DNA from: Solirubrobacterales bacterium
GTDB lineage: Bacteria > Actinomycetota > Thermoleophilia > Solirubrobacterales > Solirubrobacteraceae
DNA length: 64,000 bases
NCBI GenBank assembly: GCA_025963965.1
Contig: JAOPZS010000134.1
Coordinates: forward strand, 35,450 to 99,449
Direction of reading: 5' to 3'
Shown in pieces: positions 33,213-42,173 of this stretch. Made by a program: the position numbers and the translations under genes. Numbering within the stretch: the stretch's first letter is position 1; each line of letters opens with the position of its first letter. The notes under the pieces were generated by a model, which had not been told where the DNA came from, did not search any database, and saw only the letters and a program-made list of their open reading frames with translations.

Positions 33213-34144
33213 ACCAGCGCGCGCTCGTCGCGTCTCGTGCGCGGAGAGCGGTGCGCCAGCACCGCGCCCCAGTCGGCGAGCGCGTCGGCCGGCGCGGGCT
33301 CGGTGGCGGCGATGAACTCGAGCAGCGCATTGGCGAGACCGTCGGGGTCTTCGAGGTTGGGAAAGTGCGCCGCGGCGGGCAGCGTCCGGAACTGGCTGTG
33401 GGGCACGGCACGGTGTGCCGCGCGGCCGTGCTCCAGCGGGATCGTGTGGTCGCGCTCGCCCCACACGATCAGCGTCGGGATCGCCTCGAGCAGATAGAGC
33501 CTGTCGGTCGCGCTGACGCGCTGGCCCCGCGCATCGATGACCGCGCGCAGCGTCTGCAGGAACGCCTCCCGCGCACCTGCGTTCTGAAGCGGCCGAAGCG
33601 CCCGGGCGATTGCCTGCAGGTAGGCGCCGCTGCCCATCCCACGCGCTCGCATTCGCGTGCCGGCCTCACGGATCGCCCCGAGCAGCCGCGGGTGGATCGT
33701 CAGCGACAGCAGCGCCGAGGTTCCGGGCAGCGCAGCGGTGCGCAGCAGCGGTCCGACCTCGCGGCCGAGGCCGCCGCTGGAGATCAGCGCGAGCCGTTCG
33801 ACGCGCTGGGGGAACTGGTAGAAGAACTGCATCGCGACGCCGCCGCCGAGCGAGTGCCCGACGATCGTCGCGCGATCGATGCCGATCGCCGCGAGCAGAT
33901 CGCGGATGCTCGCTGCGTGCGCGCCGAGCGAGTAGTCCCCGCGAGGCGCCGCCGAGTCGCCGTGCCCGATCAGGTCGGGGGCGACGACGGTGTACTGCGC
34001 GGCCAGACGCCGCGCCACCGCCTGCCAGTGGCTCGAGGAGTTGAGCATGCCGTGGATCAGCACGACCGGCGGTCCGCTGCCGGCGATCCTGTAGATCGCG
34101 CGTCGCCCGTGCAGGGCGATCTCCCACTCCTCGAACTCCGCCAC
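33209..34144 (-). CDS. Alpha/beta hydrolase
   Basis: 311 residues from GTG 34144. VVLIHGMLNSSSHW (oxyanion), APDLIGHGDSAAP, nucleophile elbow VGHSLGGGVAMQF (Ser), acid in VWGERDHTIP and His in LPAAAHFPNLED: a complete Ser-Asp-His triad. The sequence resembles esterase/meta-cleavage-product hydrolase types, and neighbourhood with a ring-cleavage dioxygenase makes an aromatic-pathway role possible. The convergent arrangement means they are not one operon. Substrate unknown. Confidence 0.87.
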   Translation of the reverse strand: MAEFEEWEIALHGRRAIYRIAGSGPPVVLIHGMLNSSSHWQAVARRLAAQYTVVAPDLIGHGDSAAPRGDYSLGAHAASIRDLLAAIGIDRATIVGHSLGGGVAMQFFYQFPQRVERLALISSGGLGREVGPLLRTAALPGTSALLSLTIHPRLLGAIREAGTRMRARGMGSGAYLQAIARALRPLQNAGAREAFLQTLRAVIDARGQRVSATDRLYLLEAIPTLIVWGERDHTIPLEHGRAAHRAVPHSQFRTLPAAAHFPNLEDPDGLANALLEFIAATEPAPADALADWGAVLAHRSPRTRRDERALV

Positions 34145-34152
34145 CGCCGGTG

Positions 34153-34158
34153 ACGCTA
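34153..34158 (-). promoter_or_regulatory. -10 box TAGCGT for leaderless hydrolase mRNA
   Basis: On the minus strand TAGCGT lies 8 nt before GTG 34144. A weaker plus-strand box, CATACT at 34164-34169, lies 9 nt before the divergent ATG 34179. Confidence 0.5.
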
Positions 34159-34178
34159 CCAGCCATACTCCGGGCGGG

Positions 34179-34934
34179 ATGCTTCGGCTCGTCACGATCC
34201 CGATCAGCCACTACTGCGAGAAGGCGCGATGGGCGCTCGAGCGGGCCGGGATCGCCTATCGCGAGGAGCCGCACGTACAGGGCGTGCACCGTCTCTACGC
34301 GCGGCGCGCCGGAGGGGGGAGCACGGTGCCCGTGCTGGTCACGCCGGACGGGGCGATCGGCGAGTCGGCCCAGATCCTCGAGTGGGTCGACGCGCGCCTG
34401 GCACCTGCGCGACGGCTCGGCGGCGAGGGCGCCGAAGCCGGCAGGATCGCCGCGGCCTGCAGGCGCTTGGACGATCGGCTCGGCCCATGCGGCCGGCGCC
34501 TGATCTACGTTCGGATGTTCGCGCAGCGGGACTTGATGCTGCGCTTCAACAACCAGGGAGTCCCGCGCTGGGAGGACCGCGCGATCCGCGCCGGCCTGCC
34601 CATGGCTCAGCGCTTCATCGCACGCGCCCTGCAGATCTCACCGGGCGTCGAGGTCAGCGACGAGGCGGTCGTCTGGGAGGAGTTCGACTGGATCGCGTCG
34701 CTGCTCGCCGACGGGCGCCCGTTCCTGCTCGGAGACCGCTTCACCGCCGCCGACCTGACGTTCGCGGCGCTTGCCGCGCCGATCGTTCTGCCGTCGCGCT
34801 ACGGCGTCGCGCTGCCGCCTCGCGAGCTGCTCGACGAGCCGACGTCGCGCCTGGTCGCCCGCGGACGCGAGCACCCGGCCGGGGCATACGCGCTGCGGAT
34901 GGTCGCCGAGCAGCGCGGCCCGATACCGGGCTAG
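34179..34934 (+). CDS. Glutathione S-transferase family protein
   Basis: 251 residues from ATG 34179. An N-terminal thioredoxin fold begins LVTIPISHYCEKARWALERAGI with the SxYC-type thiol-binding site, cis-Pro in GSTVPVLV and ESAQILEWVD. An all-helical C-domain ends with PFLLGDRFTAADLTFAALAAP, the usual GST N-capping box. Most actinobacteria lack glutathione, so another thiol or a non-catalytic role is likely. It shares a CTAG stop with the convergent regulator gene. Confidence 0.85.
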   Translation: MLRLVTIPISHYCEKARWALERAGIAYREEPHVQGVHRLYARRAGGGSTVPVLVTPDGAIGESAQILEWVDARLAPARRLGGEGAEAGRIAAACRRLDDRLGPCGRRLIYVRMFAQRDLMLRFNNQGVPRWEDRAIRAGLPMAQRFIARALQISPGVEVSDEAVVWEEFDWIASLLADGRPFLLGDRFTAADLTFAALAAPIVLPSRYGVALPPRELLDEPTSRLVARGREHPAGAYALRMVAEQRGPIPG

Positions 34935-35554
34935 TCCGGCTCCGCCCAGAGCGTGACGTTCCGCCGGCCGGCTCGCAGCGCCCGCAGCGCCGGGGGCTCG
35001 CCCGGGCCGGGCTCGTCACGGTCGGCGTGCTCGTCGGAGGGCTCCGGCCACTCGTGAAGGCAGTGCCACGCCGAGCCGAGCCGCCGGCAGTCCCCGAGCA
35101 ACCGGTGTCCTAGCGCGAACCATCGGTCGGAGTGCGGCGCCGCGCCGGCCCCCGCCGGAAGCGTCGCGAGCATCTCCTCGGCCTCGGCGAGGCCGGCGTC
35201 GAGGCGCGCGGCAAAGCGCGCGAGCTCCTGCCCTGCCGCCAGTCGCCCGCGCCGCCAGGCGAGGTGCTGGGGGGACTCTCCCAGCACCGGCCCGCGTCCG
35301 GCGCGCTCGGCTGCCACCAGCCGGCGCGTCCCCGCCGGGGCGAGCCCCCAGACCGCCACGCCGTGCGCGCGTGATCGCCTCACCGCGCCGCGCTGCTCGA
35401 GCTCCTCCAGGCGCCGGCGCACGGCTCGCGCCGACGTGGTGCGCCGGGTGATCCCCAGGTGCGCGAGGACCGCGCGCAGGGGCGCCCCCCGATGGGCGGC
35501 TCCACCGTGCAGTCCAGCCCGGCGAACCGCCGCGAGAATCAGCTGATCGTCCAT
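34931..35554 (-). CDS. Winged-helix regulator-like protein
   Basis: 207 residues from ATG 35554, which has a good Shine-Dalgarno sequence (AGGAGG, 8 nt spacing). The N-terminal ~75 residues look like a winged helix: LRAVLAHLGITRRTTSARAVRRRLEELEQRGAVRRSRAHGVAVWGLAPAG (in parts). The rest is helical and ends in an acidic, Pro-rich stretch before a short basic tail. No ligand domain was recognised. It faces the polyamine operon across ~400 bp but need not regulate it. Confidence 0.65.
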   Translation of the reverse strand: MDDQLILAAVRRAGLHGGAAHRGAPLRAVLAHLGITRRTTSARAVRRRLEELEQRGAVRRSRAHGVAVWGLAPAGTRRLVAAERAGRGPVLGESPQHLAWRRGRLAAGQELARFAARLDAGLAEAEEMLATLPAGAGAAPHSDRWFALGHRLLGDCRRLGSAWHCLHEWPEPSDEHADRDEPGPGEPPALRALRAGRRNVTLWAEPD

Positions 35555-35961
35555 TGCGTGGCCTCCTGTGCCCGTGGCGCCGGATCGGCCGGGAGGCCGC
35601 CGTCCGTCGCGCCGGCCCCGAGTGCGGAGTTGCGCGACAATCGACGAGCATCGAGGCTGAGCGACTCGGTGCCGGGCCCGGGGTGTTGACGCACCGCCGG
35701 GCCGCTGTCTCGTGAGTATTCGCCGGACGTTAGTCACGGCTCGTCCGAGCGAAAAGCGTGGATGCGGAGACGTTGCAGAGTCGACACGCCCCTGACACGA
35801 GCGTGAATCACAGTTCGCGCCCGGGACACAAATCGGGCGAGGGGCGCCCGAATGTCCGGGGCCAGACTGTCCCTCAAAGCCGAGAAGTAGCAGCGGGCCG
35901 GCCGAGGTTGTCCGGTCGAGACAATTGCCCGTGTCAGGCGCTCGCACTAGACTCGCGCCGG
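35555..35961. other. 407-bp divergent intergenic region upstream of the polyamine operon
   Basis: No supportable gene. The open plus-strand frame here is only an upstream extension of the ATPase gene without family similarity. A 5-bp inverted repeat TTGTC/GACAA (35908-35924) and several TGTCC copies lie before the operon and could be operator half-sites. No riboswitch fold was recognised. This is the longest non-coding stretch in the window, so regulatory sites for both flanking genes are expected. Confidence 0.5.
35948..35953 (+). promoter_or_regulatory. -10 box TAGACT for the polyamine operon
   Basis: TAGACT lies 8 nt before ATG 35962, implying a leaderless or nearly leaderless operon mRNA. 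The same hexamer precedes the genes starting at 25447 and 22455. Confidence 0.6.
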
Positions 35962-37047
35962 ATGGTGACCGGCGGCGGTACGACGATCGACGCTCCCAGC
36001 GGGCGTCCTTCGCCGCCGGAAGACGAGACGGCGCCGGCCGTGCGCCTGACCGGTGTGCGCAAGTCCTACGGGCCGGTCGTGGCGATCGAGGATCTCTCGA
36101 TGGAGGTCCGCCCGGGGGAGTTCTTCACGATGCTCGGCCCGTCCGGCTCGGGCAAGACCACGACGCTTCGCGTGATCGCCGGCTTCGAGCCCGCCGACAC
36201 CGGGCGCGTCGAGCTCCACGGCCTCGAGGTGACCGGCACCCCCCCGTATGAGCGGCCGGTGAACACGGTCTTCCAGGACTACGCGCTGTTCCCGCACATG
36301 AGCGTCCTCGACAACGTCGCCTACGGCCTGCGCGTGAAGGGGGTCGGCCGGCGCGAGCGGGCCGAGCAGGCGGCGGCGGCGCTGGCGATGGTGCGGCTAC
36401 CCGGCGTCGAGGGCCGCCGGCCCGCGCAGCTGTCCGGCGGCCAGCGCCAGCGCGTCGCGCTGGCTCGCGCGATCGTGAACCGCCCCCGTGTGCTGCTGCT
36501 CGACGAGCCGCTCGGGGCCCTCGACCTGAAGCTGCGCCAGGAGATGCAGCTCGAGCTGAAGGCGATCCAGCGCGAGCTGAGCGAGCGCATCACGTTCGTC
36601 TACGTCACCCACGACCAGGACGAGGCGCTGACGATGAGCGACCGCATCGCTGTCTTCTCCAATGGCCGCCTCGAGCAGGTGGGTACGCCGGGGGAGATCT
36701 ACGAGCGTCCCGTCAACGAGTTCGTCGCCGGCTTCGTCGGCACCTCCAACGTGCTCGAGCGCGACGGCAGGCGCGTGATGGTGCGTCCTGAGAAGATCCG
36801 GCTGCTGGCACCCGGCGAGGACGCGCCCGGCGCCGTCAGGGGCGTGGTGCGGGAGGTCGCCTATCTGGGCTCGGTCACGCGCTACGTCGTGGAGTCCGAG
36901 CGGGGCGAGAAGATCGTCGTGCTGCGACAGAACCTCGACACGTCCGCCGAGCGGGTCCTGCAGGAACGGGGTCGTGAGGTGCGCCTCGAGTGGCGTCCCG
37001 AGGACGCATCGGTGCTGGATCACAAACAACAGGAGGCGGAGGCATGA
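35962..37047 (+). CDS. potA: Spermidine/putrescine ABC transporter ATPase (PotA)
   Basis: 361 residues from ATG 35962. ABC ATPase: Walker A GPSGSGKTTTL (from ~59), Q-loop FQDYALFPHM, signature LSGGQRQRVALARA, Walker B LLLDEPLGALD, H-loop VTHDQ. A TOBE domain occupies the C-terminal ~100 residues (FVGTSNVLERD, VRPEKIRLL). The family drives polyamine import (PotABCD) or related 2-aminoethylphosphonate/thiamine uptake; the neighbouring substrate-binding protein and decarboxylase favour polyamines. The stop overlaps the next gene (ATGA). Confidence 0.92.
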   Translation: MVTGGGTTIDAPSGRPSPPEDETAPAVRLTGVRKSYGPVVAIEDLSMEVRPGEFFTMLGPSGSGKTTTLRVIAGFEPADTGRVELHGLEVTGTPPYERPVNTVFQDYALFPHMSVLDNVAYGLRVKGVGRRERAEQAAAALAMVRLPGVEGRRPAQLSGGQRQRVALARAIVNRPRVLLLDEPLGALDLKLRQEMQLELKAIQRELSERITFVYVTHDQDEALTMSDRIAVFSNGRLEQVGTPGEIYERPVNEFVAGFVGTSNVLERDGRRVMVRPEKIRLLAPGEDAPGAVRGVVREVAYLGSVTRYVVESERGEKIVVLRQNLDTSAERVLQERGREVRLEWRPEDASVLDHKQQEAEA

Positions 37048-38210
37048 AGCTTGCGAAGGTGGACTGGGCGCTGGGGGCCGTGCTCGCGGTGATGATCCTG
37101 GGGGCGAGCGCCTGTGGCAGCTCGTCGTCGAGCAAATCGTCGGCGAGCAACCTGCCGGCGAAGGTCGGCGCGGGCGAGGGTCAGCTCAACCTCGTCGCCT
37201 GGGAAGGCTATACACAGCCCCAGTGGGTGAAGCCGTTCGAAAAGCAGAGCGGCTGTCAGGTCCACGCGAAGTACGCGGGCTCCTCCGATGAAATGGTCAC
37301 TCTGATGCGCCAGAACGGCGGCAACCAGTACGACATGGTGTCGGCCTCCGGAGATGCGAGCCTGCGCCTGATCGACGGTGGCGACGTCGCGCCGATGAAC
37401 GTTGCGCTCGTGCCCGAATGGAAGAACTTCATTCCGCAGCTGCAGTCGCCTTCGCACAACACGGTGAAGGGCGTCCACTACGGCATCTCGCTGCAGTGGG
37501 GCCCGAACACGCTTCTCTACAACACGAAGTCGGTGACTCCGGCACCGACCAGCTGGGCGGAGATCTACGGCACGAAGTACAAAGGCCAGGTCACGGTTCC
37601 GAACAACCCGATCCAGATCGCCGACGCCGCGCTGTACCTGTCGAAGACCGAACCGGCCCTCGGCATCTCAGACCCCTATGAGCTCACCGAACCGCAGCTG
37701 AACGCCGCGGTCAACCTGCTCAAAAAGCAGCGCCCGCTGATCAAGAAGTACTGGGCGCTGGCCTCCGATGAGATCGAACTGTTCAAGAACGGCGATGCCG
37801 TGATCGGCGCCGCGTGGCCCTACCAGTACTCGACGTTGATCGGCGATCACGTCCCCGTGCAGCAGATCATCCCGTCGCAGGGTGCGACCGGGTGGGCCGA
37901 CACGTGGATGCTCTCCGCGCACGCCAAGCACCCGAACTGCGCATACAAATGGACGAACTGGGTGTCGAGCCCGAAAGTACAGGCCGAGCAGGCGATCAGC
38001 TACGGAGAGACACCGGTCAACCGGAAGGCGTGCCCGCTGATGGAAACCATCCAGAAGGGCTCGTGCGAGGTCTACCACGCCAACGCGCCGGCGGCGTACT
38101 TCGACTCGATCAAGTTCTGGCGGACGCCCGTGGCCGCATGCGGCAACGGCCAGAGCAACTGCATGGACTACACGAGCTGGCAGAAGAAGTGGACAGAAGT
38201 AACCGGCTAG
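37044..38210 (+). CDS. potD: Polyamine-binding lipoprotein (PotD/PotF-like)
   Basis: 388 residues from ATG 37044, with AGGAGGCGGAGG just upstream. A lipoprotein signal peptide ends in ASAC (Cys24), followed by a Ser-rich spacer. The mature part is a periplasmic-binding-protein fold of the PotD type: LNLVAWEGYTQPQWVKPFEKQ in parts, YDMVSASGD, YGISLQWGPNTLLYN, WAEIYGTKYKGQV. It captures the substrate outside and hands it to PotBC. Cysteines near the C-terminus could form disulfides. Position 2 in the operon (A-D-B-C) differs from E. coli (A-B-C-D). Confidence 0.9.
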   Translation: MKLAKVDWALGAVLAVMILGASACGSSSSSKSSASNLPAKVGAGEGQLNLVAWEGYTQPQWVKPFEKQSGCQVHAKYAGSSDEMVTLMRQNGGNQYDMVSASGDASLRLIDGGDVAPMNVALVPEWKNFIPQLQSPSHNTVKGVHYGISLQWGPNTLLYNTKSVTPAPTSWAEIYGTKYKGQVTVPNNPIQIADAALYLSKTEPALGISDPYELTEPQLNAAVNLLKKQRPLIKKYWALASDEIELFKNGDAVIGAAWPYQYSTLIGDHVPVQQIIPSQGATGWADTWMLSAHAKHPNCAYKWTNWVSSPKVQAEQAISYGETPVNRKACPLMETIQKGSCEVYHANAPAAYFDSIKFWRTPVAACGNGQSNCMDYTSWQKKWTEVTG

Positions 38211-38219
38211 GCGGCGGGC

Positions 38220-39122
38220 TTGGCTAGCAGCATCGCTGCAAGCAGGACGCCCCGCGCCCGCGTCTCGGCGGCACTCTTCCGCCGGCCGTGGCTGCGGGCC
38301 GTCCTGCTGCTGTCGGCGCCCGGCGCCTGGTTCGTGCTGATCTACCTGGCGGCGCTGGCGCTGTTGTTCGTCTCCGCGCTGTGGAAGGTCGATCCGCTGA
38401 GCGGCAAGCTGATCCACAGCTGGACCCTGCAGAACTTCGAAGAGCTCGTCAACGAACCGGTCTACCGGACGATCGCGCTGCGCACGATCGGCATCGCGGC
38501 GGCGGCGACCCTGACCGATGTCCTGCTGGCGGTGCCATTCGCGTTCTTCGCGGTGCGGGTCGCCTCCAAGCGGATGCAGGGCGTCCTGTTCGTGGCCGTG
38601 CTGATCCCGCTGTGGTCGAGCTACCTCGTGCGCGTCTTCGCGTGGCGCCTGATCCTCGCCAAGAACGGCATCCTCAACTCCTTCCTGGGAGGGCTGGGGC
38701 TCGGCTCGGTCAACATCGGCTACTCCAACACGGCGATGTGGATCGTGTTCAGCTACATCTGGCTGCCGTTCATGATCCTGCCCGTGTGGTCGTCCCTCGA
38801 GCGCGTCCCCGACTCGCTGATCGAAGCCTCGGCCGACCTCGGCGCCCGCGGCTGGCGCACATTCCGGACCGTGATCTTCCCGCTGATCCTGCCGGGGATC
38901 GCGGCCGGCTCGATCTTCACGTTCGCGCTGACGCTCGGCGACTTCATCACGCCTACGCTGGTTGGGGGCGCGGGCTCGACGATGATCGGAAACGTGGTCT
39001 ACTCCAACGTCGGCATCGCCAACAACGTGCCGTTCGCGGCCGCCTTCGCGGTCGTCCCGCTGATCGTGATGGGCCTCTACCTGCTGCTCGCCCGCCGGCT
39101 TGGAGCGTTCGAAGCTCTATGA
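38220..39122 (+). CDS. potB: Polyamine ABC permease (PotB)
   Basis: 300 residues from TTG 38220, 9 bp after potD. About six membrane helices and the BPD permease EAA-type loop EASADLGARGWRTFRTVIFPLILPGIAAG (in parts). The start region GAWFVLIYLAALALLFVSALW is typical of PotB/PotH. With PotC it forms the transmembrane pore coupled to PotA. The stop overlaps the ATG of potC. Confidence 0.9.
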   Translation: MASSIAASRTPRARVSAALFRRPWLRAVLLLSAPGAWFVLIYLAALALLFVSALWKVDPLSGKLIHSWTLQNFEELVNEPVYRTIALRTIGIAAAATLTDVLLAVPFAFFAVRVASKRMQGVLFVAVLIPLWSSYLVRVFAWRLILAKNGILNSFLGGLGLGSVNIGYSNTAMWIVFSYIWLPFMILPVWSSLERVPDSLIEASADLGARGWRTFRTVIFPLILPGIAAGSIFTFALTLGDFITPTLVGGAGSTMIGNVVYSNVGIANNVPFAAAFAVVPLIVMGLYLLLARRLGAFEAL

Positions 39123-39946
39123 CCGGCTCGAGTCGCGCAAGCCGCATCGCGCTGGGTGTCTTCACGGCGCTGCTGATGCTGTTCCTGTTCTTCCCGATCG
39201 TGATCATCATGCTCTACGCGTTCAACCCGTCGAACATCCAGAGCTGGCCGTTGCCGGGGCTCTCGACGCGCTGGTTCTCGCCGACCTGGCACAACGCCGA
39301 AATGCGCCACGCGCTTTGGCTCTCGGTCCGCGCCGGGCTGTTCTCGACGGCGATCGCGATGGTGCTCGGCTCGATGGCGGCATTCGCGGTGCACCGCTTC
39401 CGCTTCTTCGGGCGCGAAGCGATCTCGTTCCTGATCGTGCTGCCGATCGCGCTGCCCGGCATCATCACCGGTATGGCGCTGAACTCGTTCATCAGCTTCG
39501 GCGGTGTCGAATTCGGGCTCCTGACGATCATCGTCGGGCACGCCACGTTCTGCATCGTCACGGTCTACAACAACGTGCTCGCCCGCCTGCGCCGCACACC
39601 GTCGTCGCTCGTCGAGGCATCGATGGACCTCGGCGCCGACGGCCTGACGACATTCCGTTACGTCACGTTGCCGATGATCGCCACGGCGCTCGTCGCCGGT
39701 GGCCTGCTCGCCTTCGCGCTGTCGTTCGACGAGATCGTCGTGACGACGTTCACAGCCGGCGCGCAGAGCACCCTGCCGATCTGGATCTTCGGGAACATCC
39801 GTCTGGGTCAGCAGTTGCCGCAGGTCAACGTCGTCGTGCTGTTCGTGATCCTTCTCAGCCTGATCCCGGTGGCGCTGGCGCAGCGCCTGACGCGGGACAC
39901 GGGCGTATTGCGCCAGGCTGCGGCGCCCGCCGCGGCCGTGCCATGA
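39119..39946 (+). CDS. potC: Polyamine ABC permease (PotC)
   Basis: 275 residues from ATG 39119 (ATGA overlap). PotC/PotI signature near the N-terminus: LFFPIVIIMLYAFNPSN, then six helices and the loop EASMDLGADGLTTFRYVTLPMIATALVAGG (in parts), FALSFDEIVVTTFTAG. Second half of the permease heterodimer. Its stop overlaps the decarboxylase start, so import and catabolism are translationally linked. Confidence 0.9.
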   Translation: MTGSSRASRIALGVFTALLMLFLFFPIVIIMLYAFNPSNIQSWPLPGLSTRWFSPTWHNAEMRHALWLSVRAGLFSTAIAMVLGSMAAFAVHRFRFFGREAISFLIVLPIALPGIITGMALNSFISFGGVEFGLLTIIVGHATFCIVTVYNNVLARLRRTPSSLVEASMDLGADGLTTFRYVTLPMIATALVAGGLLAFALSFDEIVVTTFTAGAQSTLPIWIFGNIRLGQQLPQVNVVVLFVILLSLIPVALAQRLTRDTGVLRQAAAPAAAVP

Positions 39947-41424
39947 GCGAGCCACTCGACCAGCGCCGCACGCCCTACCTGGACGCCCTTGACGACTACG
40001 CCGATCGCATCCCGGCGCGGCTTCACGTGCCGGGTCACAAGGGCGGGCCGGGAGCCGATCCGGGGCTGATGGGCGCGATCGGCGAGCGGGCGCTCGCGAT
40101 GGACGTGCCGGCGCTGACGCACGGGATCGACGTCGGCGTCAATCCGACGCCGTTCGAAGAAGCGCAACTGCTCGCCGCACAGGCGTGGGGCGCGAAACGG
40201 GCGTGGTTCCTGGTCAACGGCGCGTCGCAGGGCAATCTGGCCGCCGGCCTCGCGCTCGCGCACCACGGCGATGAGGTCGTCGTGCAGCGCAACGCGCATT
40301 CCTCGACGATCGACTCGCTCGTGCTCTCGGGGATGCGCCCGACGTTCGTTGCACCGGAGATCGACCCGGAGCTCGGCATCGCACACTGCCTCTCACCCGA
40401 GGCGCTCGAGGCTGCGCTGGAGGCTACGCCGGAGGCGGTCGCGGCATGGGCGATCTCGCCTACCTACTTCGGCGCCGCTGCCGATGTGCGCTCGCTCGCG
40501 GAGGTCGCGCACCGGCGCGGCGTCGCGCTGGTCGTCGACGAGGCCTGGGGCGCGCACATGGCATTCCACGAGGACCTGCCCGAGCACGCCCTCTCGGCGG
40601 GCGCCGACCTCGTCATCTCGAGCACGCACAAGATCGTCGGCAGCCTCACGCAGTCCGCGATGCTGCACCTCGGGCACGGCGCCGGGCTGATCGGCGAGGA
40701 CACCGTCGACCGCGCGGTCACGCTGACAGAGTCGACCAGCCCCAACTCGCTGCTGTTCGCGTCGCTCGATGCGGCGCGGCGGCAGGCCGCGGTGCACGGG
40801 CGAGAGCTGCTGGAGTACACGATGGCCGCGCTCGCGGAGGCGCGCGCGCAGATCCGCGCGATCGACGGGCTCGACGTGCTCGACGAGCGTCTTGCGGGCC
40901 GTCCCGGCGTGTTCGGCTATGACCCGCTGCGGCTCGCCGTCGACGTACGCGGGATCGCCGCCAGCGGCTACCAGCTGGCGGCGCTGTTGCGCGAGATCGA
41001 CGACATCAACCTCGAGCTGTACGGGCAGAACGTGATCGTCGCCGTCTTCGGCATGGGCGAGCGGCGACTGTCCGAGGCGAGGCGGCTGGTCGACGCGCTG
41101 CGCGAGGCGGTCGACCGCGTCGGCCCCGATCCGGGCGGGGAGCACGCGTCCTTTGCCGCGCCGCCGCCGTGGGGAGAGCTGGCGATGACGCCGCGCGAGG
41201 CGTATCTCGGAGCGCAGGAGGTGCTGCCGGCCGAGCAGGCGATCGGGCGGATCGCCGCGGAGTCGCTGGCGACCTACCCCCCGGGCATCCCCAACGTGCT
41301 GCCCGGCGAGCGGCTGACCGCCGAGACGCTCGCTTACATCCGCGGCACGCTCGAGCTCGGCGGCTCGATCCGTGGCGCGAGCGACCGCCTCCTGCGGACC
41401 GTGCGCGTGGTCATCGAGTCCTGA
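39943..41424 (+). CDS. Orn/Lys/Arg-type PLP decarboxylase
   Basis: 493 residues from ATG 39943 (ATGA overlap with potC). Fold-type I PLP enzyme: substrate-end motif RLHVPGHKGG, FLVNGASQGNLAA, Asp199 in VVDEAWGAHM, PLP-binding Lys230 in SSTHKIVGS, and a C-terminal domain with YPPGIPNVLPGE, the hallmark of the Orn/Lys/Arg decarboxylase family (SpeA/CadA/YaaO type). It would decarboxylate arginine, lysine or ornithine to a polyamine precursor. The absence of the N-terminal wing domain matches the shorter Gram-positive type. The exact amino acid cannot be assigned. Confidence 0.9.
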   Translation: MSEPLDQRRTPYLDALDDYADRIPARLHVPGHKGGPGADPGLMGAIGERALAMDVPALTHGIDVGVNPTPFEEAQLLAAQAWGAKRAWFLVNGASQGNLAAGLALAHHGDEVVVQRNAHSSTIDSLVLSGMRPTFVAPEIDPELGIAHCLSPEALEAALEATPEAVAAWAISPTYFGAAADVRSLAEVAHRRGVALVVDEAWGAHMAFHEDLPEHALSAGADLVISSTHKIVGSLTQSAMLHLGHGAGLIGEDTVDRAVTLTESTSPNSLLFASLDAARRQAAVHGRELLEYTMAALAEARAQIRAIDGLDVLDERLAGRPGVFGYDPLRLAVDVRGIAASGYQLAALLREIDDINLELYGQNVIVAVFGMGERRLSEARRLVDALREAVDRVGPDPGGEHASFAAPPPWGELAMTPREAYLGAQEVLPAEQAIGRIAAESLATYPPGIPNVLPGERLTAETLAYIRGTLELGGSIRGASDRLLRTVRVVIES

Positions 41425-41444
41425 CGCCGCGAAGCCTGCGGCCG

Positions 41445-42173
41445 CTAGCGCGGAAAGCCGGCTACCTCGACCAGCCAGCGCGCGAACAGCTTGCGGGCCA
41501 GCGGCACCGTGTCGGCCTGCGCGGCGCGCACCTGCGCGAGCATCCGCGCCGGCGCGCCGGGGCCGTCAAGCCGTTCGAGTTCGGCGACGTACTCCGGAAC
41601 CGCCATCCAGCTCTCGGCCAGAGCGGCGTCGACCTCGAGGTGGAACTGCAGGCCGTAGGCGGCGCCGATCGCGAACGCCTGCTGCTCGTAGCGCGCCGAG
41701 CGTGCGAGGCGCGTGGCGCCGTCGGGCAGCTCGTAGGTGTCACCGTGCCACTGCAGTGTCTGGAACGAGGGGGGCGCCACGGCGAAGACCCGATCGCCGG
41801 CCGCCTCGTCGGTCAGCGTCACGCTCAGCACTCCGAGCTCCGGTGCCGGCCCGGGCGCGACACGAGCGCCGAGCGCCGCGGCGAGCAGCTGCGCCCCGAG
41901 GCACACCCCCCAGTACGCGGTGCCGGCCTCGACCGCCTCGGCGATCAGTCGCTTCTCCGCCGCCAGCCACGGGTACCGGGTCTCCTCGTAGGCGCCCATC
42001 GCACCGCCCATCGCGACGATCCCGGCGTGTTCGCGCCAGTCCGGCAGCTCGCGTGCCTCGTCGACCACGACCCGCGCGATCGCGATGCCGCGGTCGCGCA
42101 GCTCGTCCTCGTAGACCCCCGGCGGCTCGCAGCCGGCGTGCTGCAGCACGAGCAGCGTGGGCACATCGCTCAC
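41445..42173 (-). CDS. Class I glutamine amidotransferase-like protein
   Basis: 242 residues from ATG 42173. Catalytic triad visible: Cys91 in WGVCLGAQLLA, His178 and Glu180 in LQFHLEV. It is a stand-alone GATase1 of the GMP-synthase-like type, related to enzymes acting on gamma-glutamyl compounds or unknown amides. The oxyanion motif GGAMGAYEE precedes the nucleophile. Its start overlaps the stop of the upstream GNAT gene, so they are a two-gene operon convergent with the decarboxylase. Confidence 0.87.
   Translation of the reverse strand: MSDVPTLLVLQHAGCEPPGVYEDELRDRGIAIARVVVDEARELPDWREHAGIVAMGGAMGAYEETRYPWLAAEKRLIAEAVEAGTAYWGVCLGAQLLAAALGARVAPGPAPELGVLSVTLTDEAAGDRVFAVAPPSFQTLQWHGDTYELPDGATRLARSARYEQQAFAIGAAYGLQFHLEVDAALAESWMAVPEYVAELERLDGPGAPARMLAQVRAAQADTVPLARKLFARWLVEVAGFPR

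Noticed and set aside
35758-35961. Upstream extension of the PotA frame (alternative ATP-binding protein start)
   Set aside because: The extra 68 residues show no similarity to PotA, and a TAGACT box sits 8 nt before ATG 35962.
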